A stretch of 64,000 nucleotides of DNA from Ceratopteris richardii (taxonomy: Eukaryota; Streptophyta; Polypodiopsida; Polypodiales; Pteridaceae). Below are positions 1-10,560 of the stretch, in pieces (the stretch's first letter is position 1; each line of letters begins with the position of its first letter). The stretch spans positions 90,331,554 through 90,395,553 of the forward strand of contig CM035432.1 of NCBI GenBank assembly GCA_020310875.1, read 5' to 3'. The position numbers and the translations under genes are program-made. The notes beneath the pieces are model-generated. The model searched no databases and was not told the origin of the DNA. It saw nothing but the letters and a program-made list of their open reading frames with translations.

Positions 1-1310
1 CCATTGATTAGTCATACTCAAGTAAAACATGCATTTAGGAAAGGAATCACTTCATGCATTGTTTTTGTCAATGTCATCAATGATTATATCCATAGACTTC
101 TTGATGCACATAAACCTTTCATGACTACTTATAAGGATTGTTTTATATCTGAGTATCCCTCTGAACTACCACCATTTCTAGGATCCTTTGACCATAGCAT
201 AGACTTAGTCCCTTGTGCATTGATTATAGAGCCCTTAACAAGATCACAATAAAGAGTAGATACCTTATTCCTTGAATAGAGGATCTTTTAGATAAATTAC
301 GAGGAGCTCATGTCTTTAGTAAACTTGATCTAAAAGCGGGTTACCATCAGATTCGTATGACACAAAGTGATATTTTTAAGACTACATTTAGAACTCAAAC
401 CGGACATTATGAATTCATGGTAATGCACTTTGGACTTACTAATGCCCTTGCTACATTTGCACGAATGATGAACAACATTTTTCTTGATTACCAAGTTTTT
501 GTTCTTGTATTCTTCAACGATATACTTGTTTACAGTAAGAATGATAGTGAGCATGAGAAGCATCTTAAAACAGTTTTTCATTTACTATGAGAGAACACAC
601 TTTATGCTAATCTTGAAAAGAGTTACTTCCTTCAACATAAGCTACAATATCTAGGACATATTATTTCAAGTGAAGGTGTGCATGTGGATCCAAAAAAGAT
701 TAAAGTTATAGTAGAATGGCCTACACCACAATCACTCAATGATGTTCATCCTTTTCTTGTGTTGGCTAGTTTCTACAAGAAGTTTATCTGAAATTTTTCT
801 TATTTAGCATTGCCTCTTACCTTGTTTTTTAAAAAGAAAATAAAATTTGCAAGGGACTTACGTGACAACAATCCTTTAAAAAAATCAAACATGCACTTTC
901 ACATGCACCTATTTTACAGTTACTTGATTTTTCAAAACCCTTTCATGTTGTTACTGATGCTAGTGCTTCAGGAATAGGTGATGCTTTAATGCAAAATGAT
1001 CATCCTATTGCATTTGAGAGTAGGAAGCTTAAGCCCTCAGAAAAGAATTATAGTAAATATGATGAATAATTGTTAGTGGTTGCGCATGCTTTGCGAATTT
1101 GGAAACACTATCTTATGGGCTCTGAGATCTTAATCAAAACCAATCAATAGACTATTAAGCATTTATTAAATTAGTCCTTAGTCTCTGATTGGTATCTTAA
1201 ATGGGCTTCATTCATTCAAAATTTCCAACCCATGATCCAATATTAACCTGGTAAAGCTAATGTTGTTGTTGATGCTCTTAGCCATTTTCCTTCACATTCT
1301 GTTGTTTTGC
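1..1310 (+). pseudogene. Ty3/gypsy pol remnant: protease-RT linker, reverse transcriptase, RNase H
   Basis: Broken pol of a Ty3/gypsy retrotransposon. The first 80 codons match the linker before RT (SELPPFLGSFDHSIDL, usually ELPP...DHxIDL). RT follows from about 300 with [15 protein letters not shown] and [12 protein letters not shown]. The catalytic box reads [10 protein letters not shown] where the family has (F/Y)xDDILVYSK, so the first catalytic Asp is lost. RNase H follows at about 950-1290 with VTDASASGIGDAL, AFESRKL and KANVVVDALSH. Stop codons and frameshifts occur throughout, for example after KYDE near 1068. The left end lies outside the window, so gag is not visible. The family is certain from motif order; activity is excluded. 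Confidence 0.9.
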
Positions 1311-1439
1311 ATAATATTTCTATCATCGAAATTCATTCTTTTCAAGAAATGATTTCCACTTATGCATCTGATTTGTATTTTTCATGTGCATGGCATGACT
1401 TCAACAATGGTGCATCTTTATCTGATGAACAATATACAT

Positions 1440-2562
1440 TTCATCATGGTTTACTTTATTTTCAACATAGAGTGTGTATAACCCAAGCTTTTAAAGATTT
1501 TGTCATCAAAAAAATTCATGACCATCTTACATGGGTCATAGAGGCATACAAAGCACCATTTTTGCTTGTAGAGATTTCTTCTTTTGGCCACACATGGTAA
1601 AAGATATTGCACATTATGTTTCTCAATGCATTGTATGTCAGCGTGTAAAATGTCATCATGGTAAACCATTTGGATTATTAATGCCACTTCCCATTCCGAA
1701 CAAACCATGGGAATAAATGTCTATGGATTTTATCACAGGTCTTCCTATCACTTCATCACATAATGATATGATTTGGACAATAGTTGATAGGTTTAGTAAA
1801 TCTGCATATCTCATTCCTTGTAGAAAAACTTTATCTGCACCTCAGGCTGCAAAATTATTCATTAAATGCATTTTTCCACATCATGAATTTCCTAAAGTAA
1901 TGTTATTTGATTGTGATGTTAGATTTTGTAATCATTGCTGGGTTGCCTTATTCCAACCTTTTGATTCTAAAATAGATTTTAGCTCTGCATTTCATCCCGA
2001 AAGTAATGGAAAAAGTGAGCCTACAAACAGTACTATTCTTGATTTATTGCATTTTTATTCATTAGATAATCCTAGTAACTGGGATGAAAAGTTACCATTG
2101 CTTCATGCTTACAATAACACCACACACATCAGTACTGGTCATGCACCTTTTGAAATTGTTTATGGCAAAAAGCTTCCCACTCTCATGTCACTCACCCAAA
2201 CCAACATTCCAATGGTTGATTATATTGCTCAAGATCACATTTCTATACTTCACAATGTTCACGAGCACATTAGGAAAATTCAAGAGAGATACACACGTAA
2301 TATCAATACAAAACGATTAGCCAAGGAATCCAAGGAAAATGATCTTGTGTGGTTGCATATCATTAAAAGACATCCCAAAAATATTTTGCAGCATCCTAAA
2401 ATTAAATTTGCACCATGCTATTATGGACCATTTCCCATTATACAAAAAATTAATGATAATTCATTTAGATTAGATATACCATCTCATTGGAATATACATA
2501 ACCTTTTCATATTATTTTACTTAAACCATTTAAAGGACTGTACCACTCACTACACTTCTTGA
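1440..2562 (+). pseudogene. Ty3/gypsy integrase (zinc domain and core)
   Basis: Integrase of the same element, which would insert element cDNA into the genome. A frameshift near 1530 separates the start of the H2C2 zinc domain from HRGIQST...WPHM...CIVCQRVK. The core runs from 1717: MDFITGLP gives the first Asp, LFDCDVRF the second (usually SDRDPRF), and HPESNGKSEPTN keeps the Glu (usually HPQTDGQTERVN). The part from 1717 is open for 281 codons and ends with a GPFPIIQKI segment typical of the integrase C-terminus. A TAA at 1714-1716 splits zinc domain from core. Confidence 0.9.
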
Positions 2563-2745
2563 TGACCCTCCTTTAATTGAAGAACAATCTGAAATCTTGG
2601 TTCCTGAGAAAATAATTGATCATGATGTCACTACTACATGTAGAGGTACTCAATATCATCGATATTTAGTTAAGTAAAAAAATCACTCTATTGAAAAATT
2701 CAAATGGATACATAAAACACAATTGACACCTCATTATGACCACTT
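2561..2745 (+). pseudogene. Chromodomain-like tail of gypsy integrase
   Basis: One frame away from the integrase, the reading frame gives EILVPEKIIDHD, RGTQYHRYLVK, a stop, then KNHSIEKFKWIHKTQL. This matches the PExILDxR...YLVKWKxxxxEExTWEP pattern of chromodomains at the end of chromoviral integrases, with the Trp of LVKW replaced by TAA. In the family this module steers integration to particular chromatin. The placement just after integrase supports the call; the divergence keeps it moderate. Confidence 0.65.
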
Positions 2746-2904
2746 AACTTTTGCATATCATACACACACATTAATGTAATTCCTCCATGAACATTTCCAT
2801 GCATGTGTTTTTACATGGAACATGCTTATTTTTGTTCAGTGATGAACATGTGACTGCCATCCATGTTTATTTTTATTTTATCAATTGAGGTCACTTGCTT
2901 TTTC

Positions 2905-3268
2905 AACTGAGGGGCATGTTATAAATTATGGAATGCATTGAACAAAGCATTGTTGGCATGTGTTGAACAAGACATTGTTGGAGTGTTAATTTATTAATGT
3001 ATTAATGTGTTTTGGTGTTTTTGATATAGCAGCTGAAGGCTCATGAGGGCACGAAAGGCATGAAAGGGCAGACATCATTTATCCAACTTTAGGGAAGACA
3101 TCAATAATCCAAATTATAATTTATTTATTCTGTAAATAAACCCGCATAGAGGGTTCTATTGTTAGAAACAGTTAGAAAAGTAGTGGTTAGAATAAGGGTC
3201 ATTGTAGACTGCAATTTCTGATATTGAAAGCAAAGGCTTTCTACAAAAGTTACCAACTTTTACTTACA
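2905..3268 (+). repeat. Polypurine tract and probable 3' LTR of the first gypsy element
   Basis: A short purine run (AACTGAGGGGCA, 2905-2916) is followed directly by TGTTATAAATTATGG at 2917, the position and dinucleotide expected for a 3' LTR start. A plausible CA end is at 3267-3268, giving about 350 bp. The 5' LTR is outside the window, so the boundaries are not confirmed by a second copy. Confidence 0.45.
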
Positions 3269-3520
3269 TGCATGCTTTTTGAAGCCGCTCTCATGTGCGG
3301 TCAAAATGCTCTGAACCAATGAATTATTTTGATGGCAATGCAGCATGATGTGCTACCCTTCTCGAGATTCCTGATGATATCCTTGAAATAGAAAACTAAG
3401 CTCCAAGTGCCACAAATGGTACTCCATACAGAGGCTACAGAATACACAAAAAAAACACAATACAAAGGGAGCATGAACACAGACTTCTTAGTGTTGCAAA
3501 TGCAGTCAAAATTGTAGTAT

Positions 3521-3912
3521 GTGGCTGACCAAGCCACTATATGTTTCATTAAAGAACATATACAAAAGTGTCATGTGGCAATTTGGCCTTTAACATGGAC
3601 ACTAACGGTAATAGTGCCTATTCTAAGATTTGGACCCAGGCATCCCATACTGAGAGCCAAAGATAAAGAAGTAATGAGGTCTCGAAAATACTACATACTA
3701 GTAGGCAATGTGTATAAGCAGACCAATCAAGGCATACTAGCTTGCTGTATAGATGAAAATGAGCATGCAAAGTGGTTGAAAATAGCACATGTAGGTGCAC
3801 TGGAGCAAAACCACTCCAAACACCAAACCCTATACACTCTGTGAAGATTAGTGTGTATATTGGAAACCATGGAAGTAGACGTCCATAGGATGTGCAAGGA
3901 ATTCCCAATCAG
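3521..3912 (+). pseudogene. Gypsy-type integrase zinc-domain remnant (first copy)
   Basis: The frame reads YYILVGNVYKQTNQGILACC, then AHVG, NHSKHQTLYTL, a stop, and a broken ETMEVDVHRMCKEF. This follows the pattern of the region leading into a gypsy integrase zinc finger: LxGxLYKRxxDGxLxRC, HxGxxGxH, YWPTMxxDxxxxCxxC. It lies directly upstream of a second, better kept zinc domain. No RT or RNase H was found upstream of it, between 3270 and 3520. Confidence 0.5.
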
Positions 3913-4890
3913 TGTTGTTACACCACCAATTGGAGCAAACCTTTAGTAGCATTATTGAGGATGAAAACATTCCCTCAAGAGATGATATTGGCTAGGCAAA
4001 ACATCTTAGAACAAGAAGCACTAGACTACGCTCTCATTGGAGATAATTTATATAAGTTTGGAAGAGATGCATACCTAAGACTATGTGTCCATGAGAGTGA
4101 ATATCTTAAGATCTTAGATACTACTCACGAAGGTGTGGCAGGAGGAAACTTTGGACCAGACCATGTGATCAAGGAAATTCTATTTGCAGATCTTTGGTGG
4201 CCAACCCTTCACATGGATGCACATCCCTATGTGAAGTCGTGTGATATTTGTGAACAAACTCAGTATCCGATATGTAAGGACGAGATGTCGTTGAAACCCA
4301 TGATGGGCTGTCGGGCATTCTCTAAGTGGGGAATAGACTTTTTTTTTCCTATTAATCCCCTATCTAAGAGTTCACATGTGGAATACATTATTGGTGCCAC
4401 AAACTATGTAACCAAATGGGTATAAGTAAATTCCATGACGAAGAATGATGCTTAAACAACAGCTAAGTTCTGATTTAAGAATGTGTTCACAAGATACAGG
4501 TTACCAATAGAGTTAGTAAGTAATAAAGGTATGCACTCCTTGAATAAAGTCATTGAAAATCTTCTCCAATAATTCTTCATGATACATAAGAAGTATGCCC
4601 CCTATCACCCACAAGCTAATGGACAAGCCGAGAGCACAAATGAGATCCTATGTAATGTATTGAAAAAACTGGTAAACAATAAACGCTCTGAGTGGGATAA
4701 GAAGTTACATCATGTTGTTTGGGCATATCAAGTGGCCTATAAAATGGTACTCCAAGCCACACCCTTTCATATGGTATTTGGTCAAAATGCAGTATTGCCA
4801 CTAGATTTCTTGATCCCTATATTAAGACTAGTACAAGAGCATCAATGGATCGGCCATGAGCTCTCGTCTAGAATCTTTGATCTTGAGTGA
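3892..4890 (+). pseudogene. Ty3/gypsy integrase (element B)
   Basis: Second zinc domain: NLYKFGRDAYLRLCV, THEGVAGGNF, DLWWPTL, YVKSCDICEQTQ. The core follows with FSKWGIDFFFPINP (first Asp) and the usual YVTKWV, a stop, a poorly kept stretch at 4426-4578, then YHPQANGQAESTNEIL with the catalytic Glu and WAYQVAYKMVLQATPF...FGQ. This wording is typical of Tat/Athila-like plant gypsy integrases, unlike the chromovirus at 1-2.7 kb. The second Asp region is degraded. Stops at 4423 and 4888 and a frameshift exclude function. Confidence 0.85.
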
Positions 4891-5016
4891 TTAGGTGAAA
4901 TGAGATTAAGAGCAGTTGGAGGAATACCCGCAGCTAAGAAAAGGCAAAAGGCATACTTTGATGTCTTTGTCAAGGATAAGGGCTTCAAAGCGAGAGATTT
5001 AGTCTAAGTATACACC

Positions 5017-5277
5017 TTGAAACAACATGCATGGAAGTTGGAGAAGTGTGGCTATGCACCCATGATTATTAATAGATTATCAACAAGTGGAGTTGTCCAA
5101 TTAGCCACTATAGAAGGTGGCATTCTACCTAGTTGCATCAGTGGATGTAGAGTAAAACTATATCAAGAACTCCTCACAGAGGAAATGCTAAATCGACTCG
5201 ACATTACAAAGAAACATAAGGAAGAGGAAAAACAAGTTCAAGAAGAAGCACAGATAAAAGCCTTAGAATGCATCTGA
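5017..5277 (+). pseudogene. Integrase C-terminal region of element B
   Basis: This segment continues the integrase after a stop (5006-5008): WKLEKCGYAPMIINR, SGVVQLATIEGG and SGCRVKLYQELL resemble the C-terminal barrel (WxGPYxVxxxxxxGxVxLxxxxG...INGxRLKxY). It ends in a charged Glu/Lys/Gln-rich tail and two TGA stops, then an ATG in the next codon opens the retropepsin frame. Assignment rests on order and weak similarity. Confidence 0.6.
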
Positions 5278-5280
5278 TGA

Positions 5281-5790
5281 ATGAAATTGAGGAGAGTGGG
5301 TAGAGATCAACGTAGTTCAGATGCTTACAAAAATCCAAGATATCACATAGCTATGTTCCAAGCATCAGGTGCAATTTCACCTCAAATAGTTGATCGATGT
5401 CATTTTGTGACCCTCGAGGTAGGACAAGGAAAGAGTGCAAGGACTGTAAGAGCCTTGATTGACTCAGGTGCAACCACCAGTGCAGTTAGACTTTCCTACT
5501 ATCAAGAATTCAAATTAAGTGTCAATCCTATAGAAGCATATCTCATACGATTGGGAGGTGTGGAAACCCCTTGCATGGGCAAGGTGGAGCTTCCCATGTA
5601 CCTTCAAGATGTTCTAATGATAGTCAAAATGCTATTGTGCCAAGCCGAGGATCTCACTGAGCCTCTTGTCTTGGGTTAAGATTGGATCTACGATCATGTA
5701 GTCAACATAGACCTAAGAAGTGGACTTCTTTAGGTATGGGTAAATCAACACTACATCACTTATGAGTTAGAAAATCAAGCACTCAAGAGA
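5281..5790 (+). pseudogene. Retropepsin-like aspartic protease downstream of integrase
   Basis: The frame opens directly after the integrase tail and contains VRALIDSGATTSAV, the D-S/T-G-A active site of retroviral-type proteases, about 60 residues from its start. A hydrophobic core and EPLVLG-stop-DWIYDHVVNIDL follow, matching the distal LGxDWL signature. Such a protease normally cleaves Gag-Pol and lies upstream of RT, but here it is 3' of integrase on the same strand. A TAA at 5677 interrupts it. Downstream to about 6370 the frame is patchily open without recognisable motifs. Confidence 0.7.
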
Positions 5791-6689
5791 GTAGAAAAAA
5801 GCACCCACTCCTAGTCCTTCCAGGAACACACATGACGATAATGATTCTACTCTCTTCCAAAGTTCTATGGTGCTGAAGAAGGCCACTCATGAAGGAGTTG
5901 TAGAAGCCAATATGGAGCTCCCTTCTTTTCCAAAGGAAGTCGGAGAAAAACAAGCAAGACAACCCAAGAAGTAGATAAAACAGATAACCAAGATGCATGC
6001 TCAATGATCGATGCAAAACAAAGTGCCTCATGGAGTGAAGCAGATCTAGATACGCAAGGGTGAACAACCCTCCACTTAGGACACAAAACCTCATCGATGC
6101 ACCAAAAAAACTACTCCATCAAAAGACTATAACAGAGTATTTCAAAAGTCATCTAAGGTAGACTATTTCCAACTGGATACCTAAGTGATCGAGGAAGGCA
6201 GATCTCAATGCACGATGAATTTGGTGCCTAAGACTTGCTTACAAACTCAAGTAGCTGCACATAGACCCACAATTTTGAATAACCACTCATAGACACTCAC
6301 ATCCCACACTTCATGTCAAACATCTATAATCACCACATCAACACCTCAAATCATGCCTAGGATTATCTAGAAATGGGTACTTAAAAAATCCCAAATCCAA
6401 GAAGATCTAGTCTAGAAACCTTTTCGATTCATCACTACCTAAAGCTTTAATCCCATGTTGAAAGTGTGGAGAATTAAACCTTGTAATTAACCCCCTAAAC
6501 TGACTTTATAACTTCATTCATATAAGAGTGGATGCATTCTGAGTACAACACATATCCAGAGTATGCATCTAGGGAAAATCACTGACCTAGTAACAAACAT
6601 TCATAGATGCAAGGAACATCTCACTTGCTAACTCCCTAACCACTATGGATATCATGTTGATACATTAATTTATATACATGCATTTACAA
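5791..6689 (+). other. 3' part of element B, no recognisable gene
   Basis: To about 6370 there are short open stretches with stops in the same orientation as the protease, possibly a decayed continuation of it. From there to 6690 I see AT-rich sequence with no domain or clear LTR boundary. Confidence 0.3.
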
Positions 6690-7260
6690 GGATCTTAGGG
6701 GTTTCAAACATGGGTTTTTACGATTACACTTTAGGGTTTTATAGGTTTCCACATAAATACTTAGGGATTTCCATACATATGGTTTCCAAAACACATAATC
6801 ATAGAGAAAATACTTATATTTAAGGATTTATATACATGGGCTTTTTAGGGTCAATGTATCTATATGGGTACCATTCATTTTCTATGATATTAGGTTAAAA
6901 TATATTCTAGGGTCTTTAGATGGCTATGGTTTGTCACTCTCAAGGGTTTTAGGTTTTAGAAACAAGGATTTCAAGGTTTTTAATAAGGTACATATATACA
7001 TATGAGGTTTAAAATATATTAAATATACACTTGGTGTTTTTGAAAGGTTAAGATTAATTATACAATTAGGGTTCTAATGGGTAATGGCCCTAAGGATTTT
7101 TGTTCAATTAGGCTTACAAGTTAGGGTTCTCTTAGGGTTTGGCTTTAGGGTTCAAAGGGTCTTTAGATATGGGTTTTGAAGGGTTCTAAAGAATCACTGT
7201 ACGTGGGATCTTTATACAAATAGGTACAAGTTCCTAGGTTTTTATGTCAATAGAGTTTCT
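6690..7260 (+). repeat. Degenerate telomere-motif-rich repeat, copy 1
   Basis: Roughly a dozen AGGG-centred motifs of the TTTAGGG/TTAGGGTT type lie in about 570 bp (for example around 6723, 6732, 7066 and 7130-7155), interspersed with AT-rich filler. The flank to about 7560 resembles the flank of a second such region at 9.7-10.6 kb in the same orientation (shared CACAATCAA, TATATACATC and AAGGGATTTCAT). The pair could be very old LTRs or a dispersed satellite-like repeat. Confidence 0.5.
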
Positions 7261-7777
7261 AATGCTCACACATGGGTTCACACAATTATATAATTGAAGG
7301 GTTTCTCATACACAATCAAAGACATCTAGTTATTGAAACATATATACATCTTTGGTTCTTCTTCTTCTTGCAAGTACTCAATCATAGATTTATCCGTTAC
7401 ATTTCATCAATTTGTAATCAGTAAAGAGAGAAGTAATAAGAAAGAGATGAAATTTGAAAAATTCTCATACACCATCCACAAGGGATTTCATCTCGACAAT
7501 GGTATTAGCAAACCCGAGCAGATAAAAGAAGACCTTTATGGTCTTTGCTTAAGCCCTAGCAGAAGTCTCCACATCAATATGTAGTATCCACAATGCAATT
7601 ATACTAGATAAGAAAATCTTGAACACTTTGATCCGTGATCTTGAAATTAAGTTTCAAGGATATAGAGATAAACTTGATTTTGAGATCATACATATTGAAA
7701 GAATTGATGTCTCATACTCTATCATTTGGTGAGTACACTCTTCTTTTCATTTTGCTTCCATCCATGTACTCTCTACA

Positions 7778-7789
7778 TGGTATCAGAGC
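7778..7789 (+). promoter_or_regulatory. LTR-retrotransposon primer binding site (initiator tRNA-Met type)
   Basis: TGGTATCAGAGC is the standard plant PBS complementary to the 3' end of initiator tRNA-Met. It directly follows ...CTCTACA, a fitting LTR 3' end (CA at 7776-7777). A + strand LTR therefore ends here. No + strand gag or pol follows; the next 370 bp are GT- and CT-rich with no recognisable product. Confidence 0.7.
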
Positions 7790-8028
7790 ACTAAGTCAAG
7801 GTCTTGGTGGTGCGTTTGGTGGTTGCTTTGGTGGTGTTGTTGATAGAGCTTGGTGGTGTGGCTCTCCAGTCATTGGGAGAGGTATTTTAGCCATCATTTT
7901 ATGGTCTTTTGGATCTCATTTTTCCCATTTTCCTACCCTCCCACCTTTCTCTTTCATCCGCCTTCCCACCCTCCCACCCTCTTTTTGGTCATTATTAATA
8001 GCATTGTGCTTGCTTCTATTCTTCATTA

Positions 8029-8126
8029 AAGTGTTCATAAACACTTTTTGTGGCATTTGCTAAAGGTTCCTCATCATTTTTGGGTTGTATGATGCATCTT
8101 AGAGTTTGAAGTGTTTATAAACACTT
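8029..8126. repeat. Two palindromes of the same sequence
   Basis: AAGTGTTTATAAACACTT at 8109-8126 is a perfect 18-bp palindrome. AAGTGTTCATAAACACTT at 8029-8046 is the same with one change. They are 80 bp apart in otherwise unremarkable sequence. Confidence 0.7.
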
Positions 8127-8159
8127 GTGGATTCCATTAGTTGTTCCTTTTTGGTTGTG

Positions 8160-9690
8160 TGACAAAAACACCCCTATTTGAGGTCCTTGTTGTGCTTGCT
8201 CCACATGGGTGCTATTGTAACTTGGTACATGGTAGCATGTTTCATAGAAGGCAATATCTAGGATTTAACACATTCTCACACATAAGAGTTTGCATCCTTT
8301 TCCATACTAGGCCAATATGATCATGACCTCTATAGATCTTGTAAGATTCTAGTTTTGGTAAAATTTCATCCCAAGACACCTTAATGTGCTCGAGCTATCA
8401 GGTCTATTCTCTCACGATCATCAATGCAGCGTGACAAGACATTGTTGGGGTCTTTTTAGTACACGATTCCTACTAAATATCAAACCTCATTGAACTAAGA
8501 AATCTCTTATGATCTTTAGGTAGAAATTCATGATGACGCCATGTCTAAGGGTAGGAATAGTTGGTTTCTTCCATTTTAGAACTACTTCTAGGTTGAATAA
8601 ATGTGGTTCATGTAGATCCTCAAGCACTCTAATAGGTGGTTCTCTAGTGGTCGATGTTGACAAATGGTCAATTCTTAAGTGTGTCTTTTACTGTTTGATT
8701 ATGAATTAAAAATCAAACTCCATGAGTAAGTGAAAACATTACACTAGCTTGCATGTAGCACAAGGCTTCTTGATCAAATACCATATTTGAATTTATTTCC
8801 CAAAAGATAATAGTGAGACTTGTTGATTGCATAACCATTCCAAGTTCTTTGCATTCAGTGGTCATGTAATTGTATTCATGCTATTCAATCGCCTATTAGC
8901 ATATAAAATTGGAAAGTCCATATTTCCATCATAAATTATTTGAGCTAGAATGCAATCGATTGTGTAGTTTGATGCATCTGGTTACACATGAAATGGTGGA
9001 ATCCAATATAGAGCTTTCAAAATTGGTGTTGACCTCAGGCAAGTTTTGTGATCATGGAATGCTTTCACGCAATCCTTGGTCCATTCAAATCCGTCCAATA
9101 ATGCAATCAAGTTTAGTTATGATGGCATACATATGAGGGAGCCTCCGGTAATAGCCACAATGGCCCATAAAAGCTTGAACTTTCTTGAAGTTCCTAGGCC
9201 TTGCTAGATCTACAATGACTTTGATCTTGCCCTCATCTAAGGAGAGTCCATTTATTGGAGACAATGTGTCCCAGAATTTTACCTTTTTGCACCATGAGGA
9301 CACATTTCTCTAGATTAAGACAAACATGATACTATTGATGTTTTGGAAAAATTGTTGCTTTGCATATGTATAGAGGTAATCTAAGTGCACTTCTATGTAT
9401 TTGAATATAAACTCTTTGGAAACATGACAATTCAAGCATAGAAAGTTAGCAAGAGCATTGATCAAGCCAAATAACATGCCACAAAATAAAAAAATACCCA
9501 AGTCAATAGTCGAAGCCATTTTTTCCTAGTCCTCAAGAGGAATAACTACCTTTTTATAGATAGAAAATACATCCAAGAAGTTATAAAATTCTTGGCCTAC
9601 CACCCTTTCTTGCAAATGATGGATGATAGATAAAGGATAATGATCACAAATTGTTATTATTTCTCATTATGATTTTTCATTTAATTTTCT
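8160..9690 (-). pseudogene. Ty3/gypsy pol relic (RT, RNase H, start of integrase)
   Basis: Read leftward from about 9660: DHYPLSIIHHLQERVVGQEF and YNFLDVFSIY (usually DHFPLPFxDxxLxxVAGxxxYxFLDGFSGY), ASTIDLGIFLF...LINALANF, then HLDYLYTYAK in the catalytic region, where DD has decayed. Next come DEGKIKVIVDLARPRNFKKV and FMGHCGYYRRL, then RNase H traces (TTECKELGMVM) near 8850. Integrase zinc-domain traces (YWPSMEKDANSYV) lie near 8320. Many stops and frameshifts. The wording is Tat/Athila-like. Confidence 0.8.
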
Positions 9691-10560
9691 CTTCTTTTTA
9701 TTTAAAGGATTAAGGTTTCATTTTATTTCACATGTCTATACAAAGGTTTTAATTATACAAGGCCTTAGGGTTCCAAACTATAGGCTTTTTAGATAGCACA
9801 GTTAGGGGTTTCAAGGGGTTTGATTTAAGGTTTCAAAGATTGAAGTTGGGTTCCTATGGTTAAGCTAGGGTTTCTCATGACTATGGTTTATCAACCTCTA
9901 ATCAAATATATAGATTTAAAGGTTAAAATGCATAGGTTTCTTAGGGTTTAAGGCTAGTTTTCCAAGGATTTAAGGCAAGGGTTTCTAGGATTTGAATTGA
10001 GAATCTAGGGTTAAGCTTGTGGTTAATTACCTAGGCATTTGAAATTTGGTTTTTAGGTTTAGAAACTAAATCTCAAGGTTTAACTCCAATGTTTTTGATG
10101 CATTAAGATTACCAATTAATCAGGGTTCTAAGGGATTAAAAGTTCCTAAAGTTCATAGATAATTAGGCTTACATGTACATGGGTTTTGGAGCTCTCTTCT
10201 AAACATACACATGGTGATTTTGATTATTATGGTTAAAATAAAACTAGGGTTTGAAGGCCTAAAGAGTCAATGGGATTTTTTACAAGTAGTTTTAGAGGTA
10301 TCTAGGGTTTTCCTAGGTCAAAAAATAACTTAAAACTACAATTGAAATGTTCCTCATCACACAATCAAGACATATATACATCATTGCTCTTCATCTCCTC
10401 CCTTCATATACTTAGTCATATGTTTAACAATTACATTTAATCATCTCATAGTTAGAAAAGAGGGAAGTAAGCAAAAGAGATAAAATTTGAAAATTCTTGG
10501 TACATAATCCGCAAGGGATTTCATACTAAGATTCACCCCTACGAAACCTGCACATGGTCC
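9690..10560 (+). repeat. Degenerate telomere-motif-rich repeat, copy 2
   Basis: This is the partner of the region at 6.7-7.6 kb: frequent TTAGGGTT-like motifs to about 10320, then CACACAATCAAGACATATATACATC and CGCAAGGGATTTCAT. Both copies flank the - strand gypsy relic as direct repeats about 3 kb apart. Divergence is high, so an LTR pair is possible but unproven. Confidence 0.45.

Noticed and set aside
7635-8063. 142-codon + strand frame
   Set aside because: It spans the LTR end and PBS and has Gly- and Pro-rich low-complexity content without a domain.
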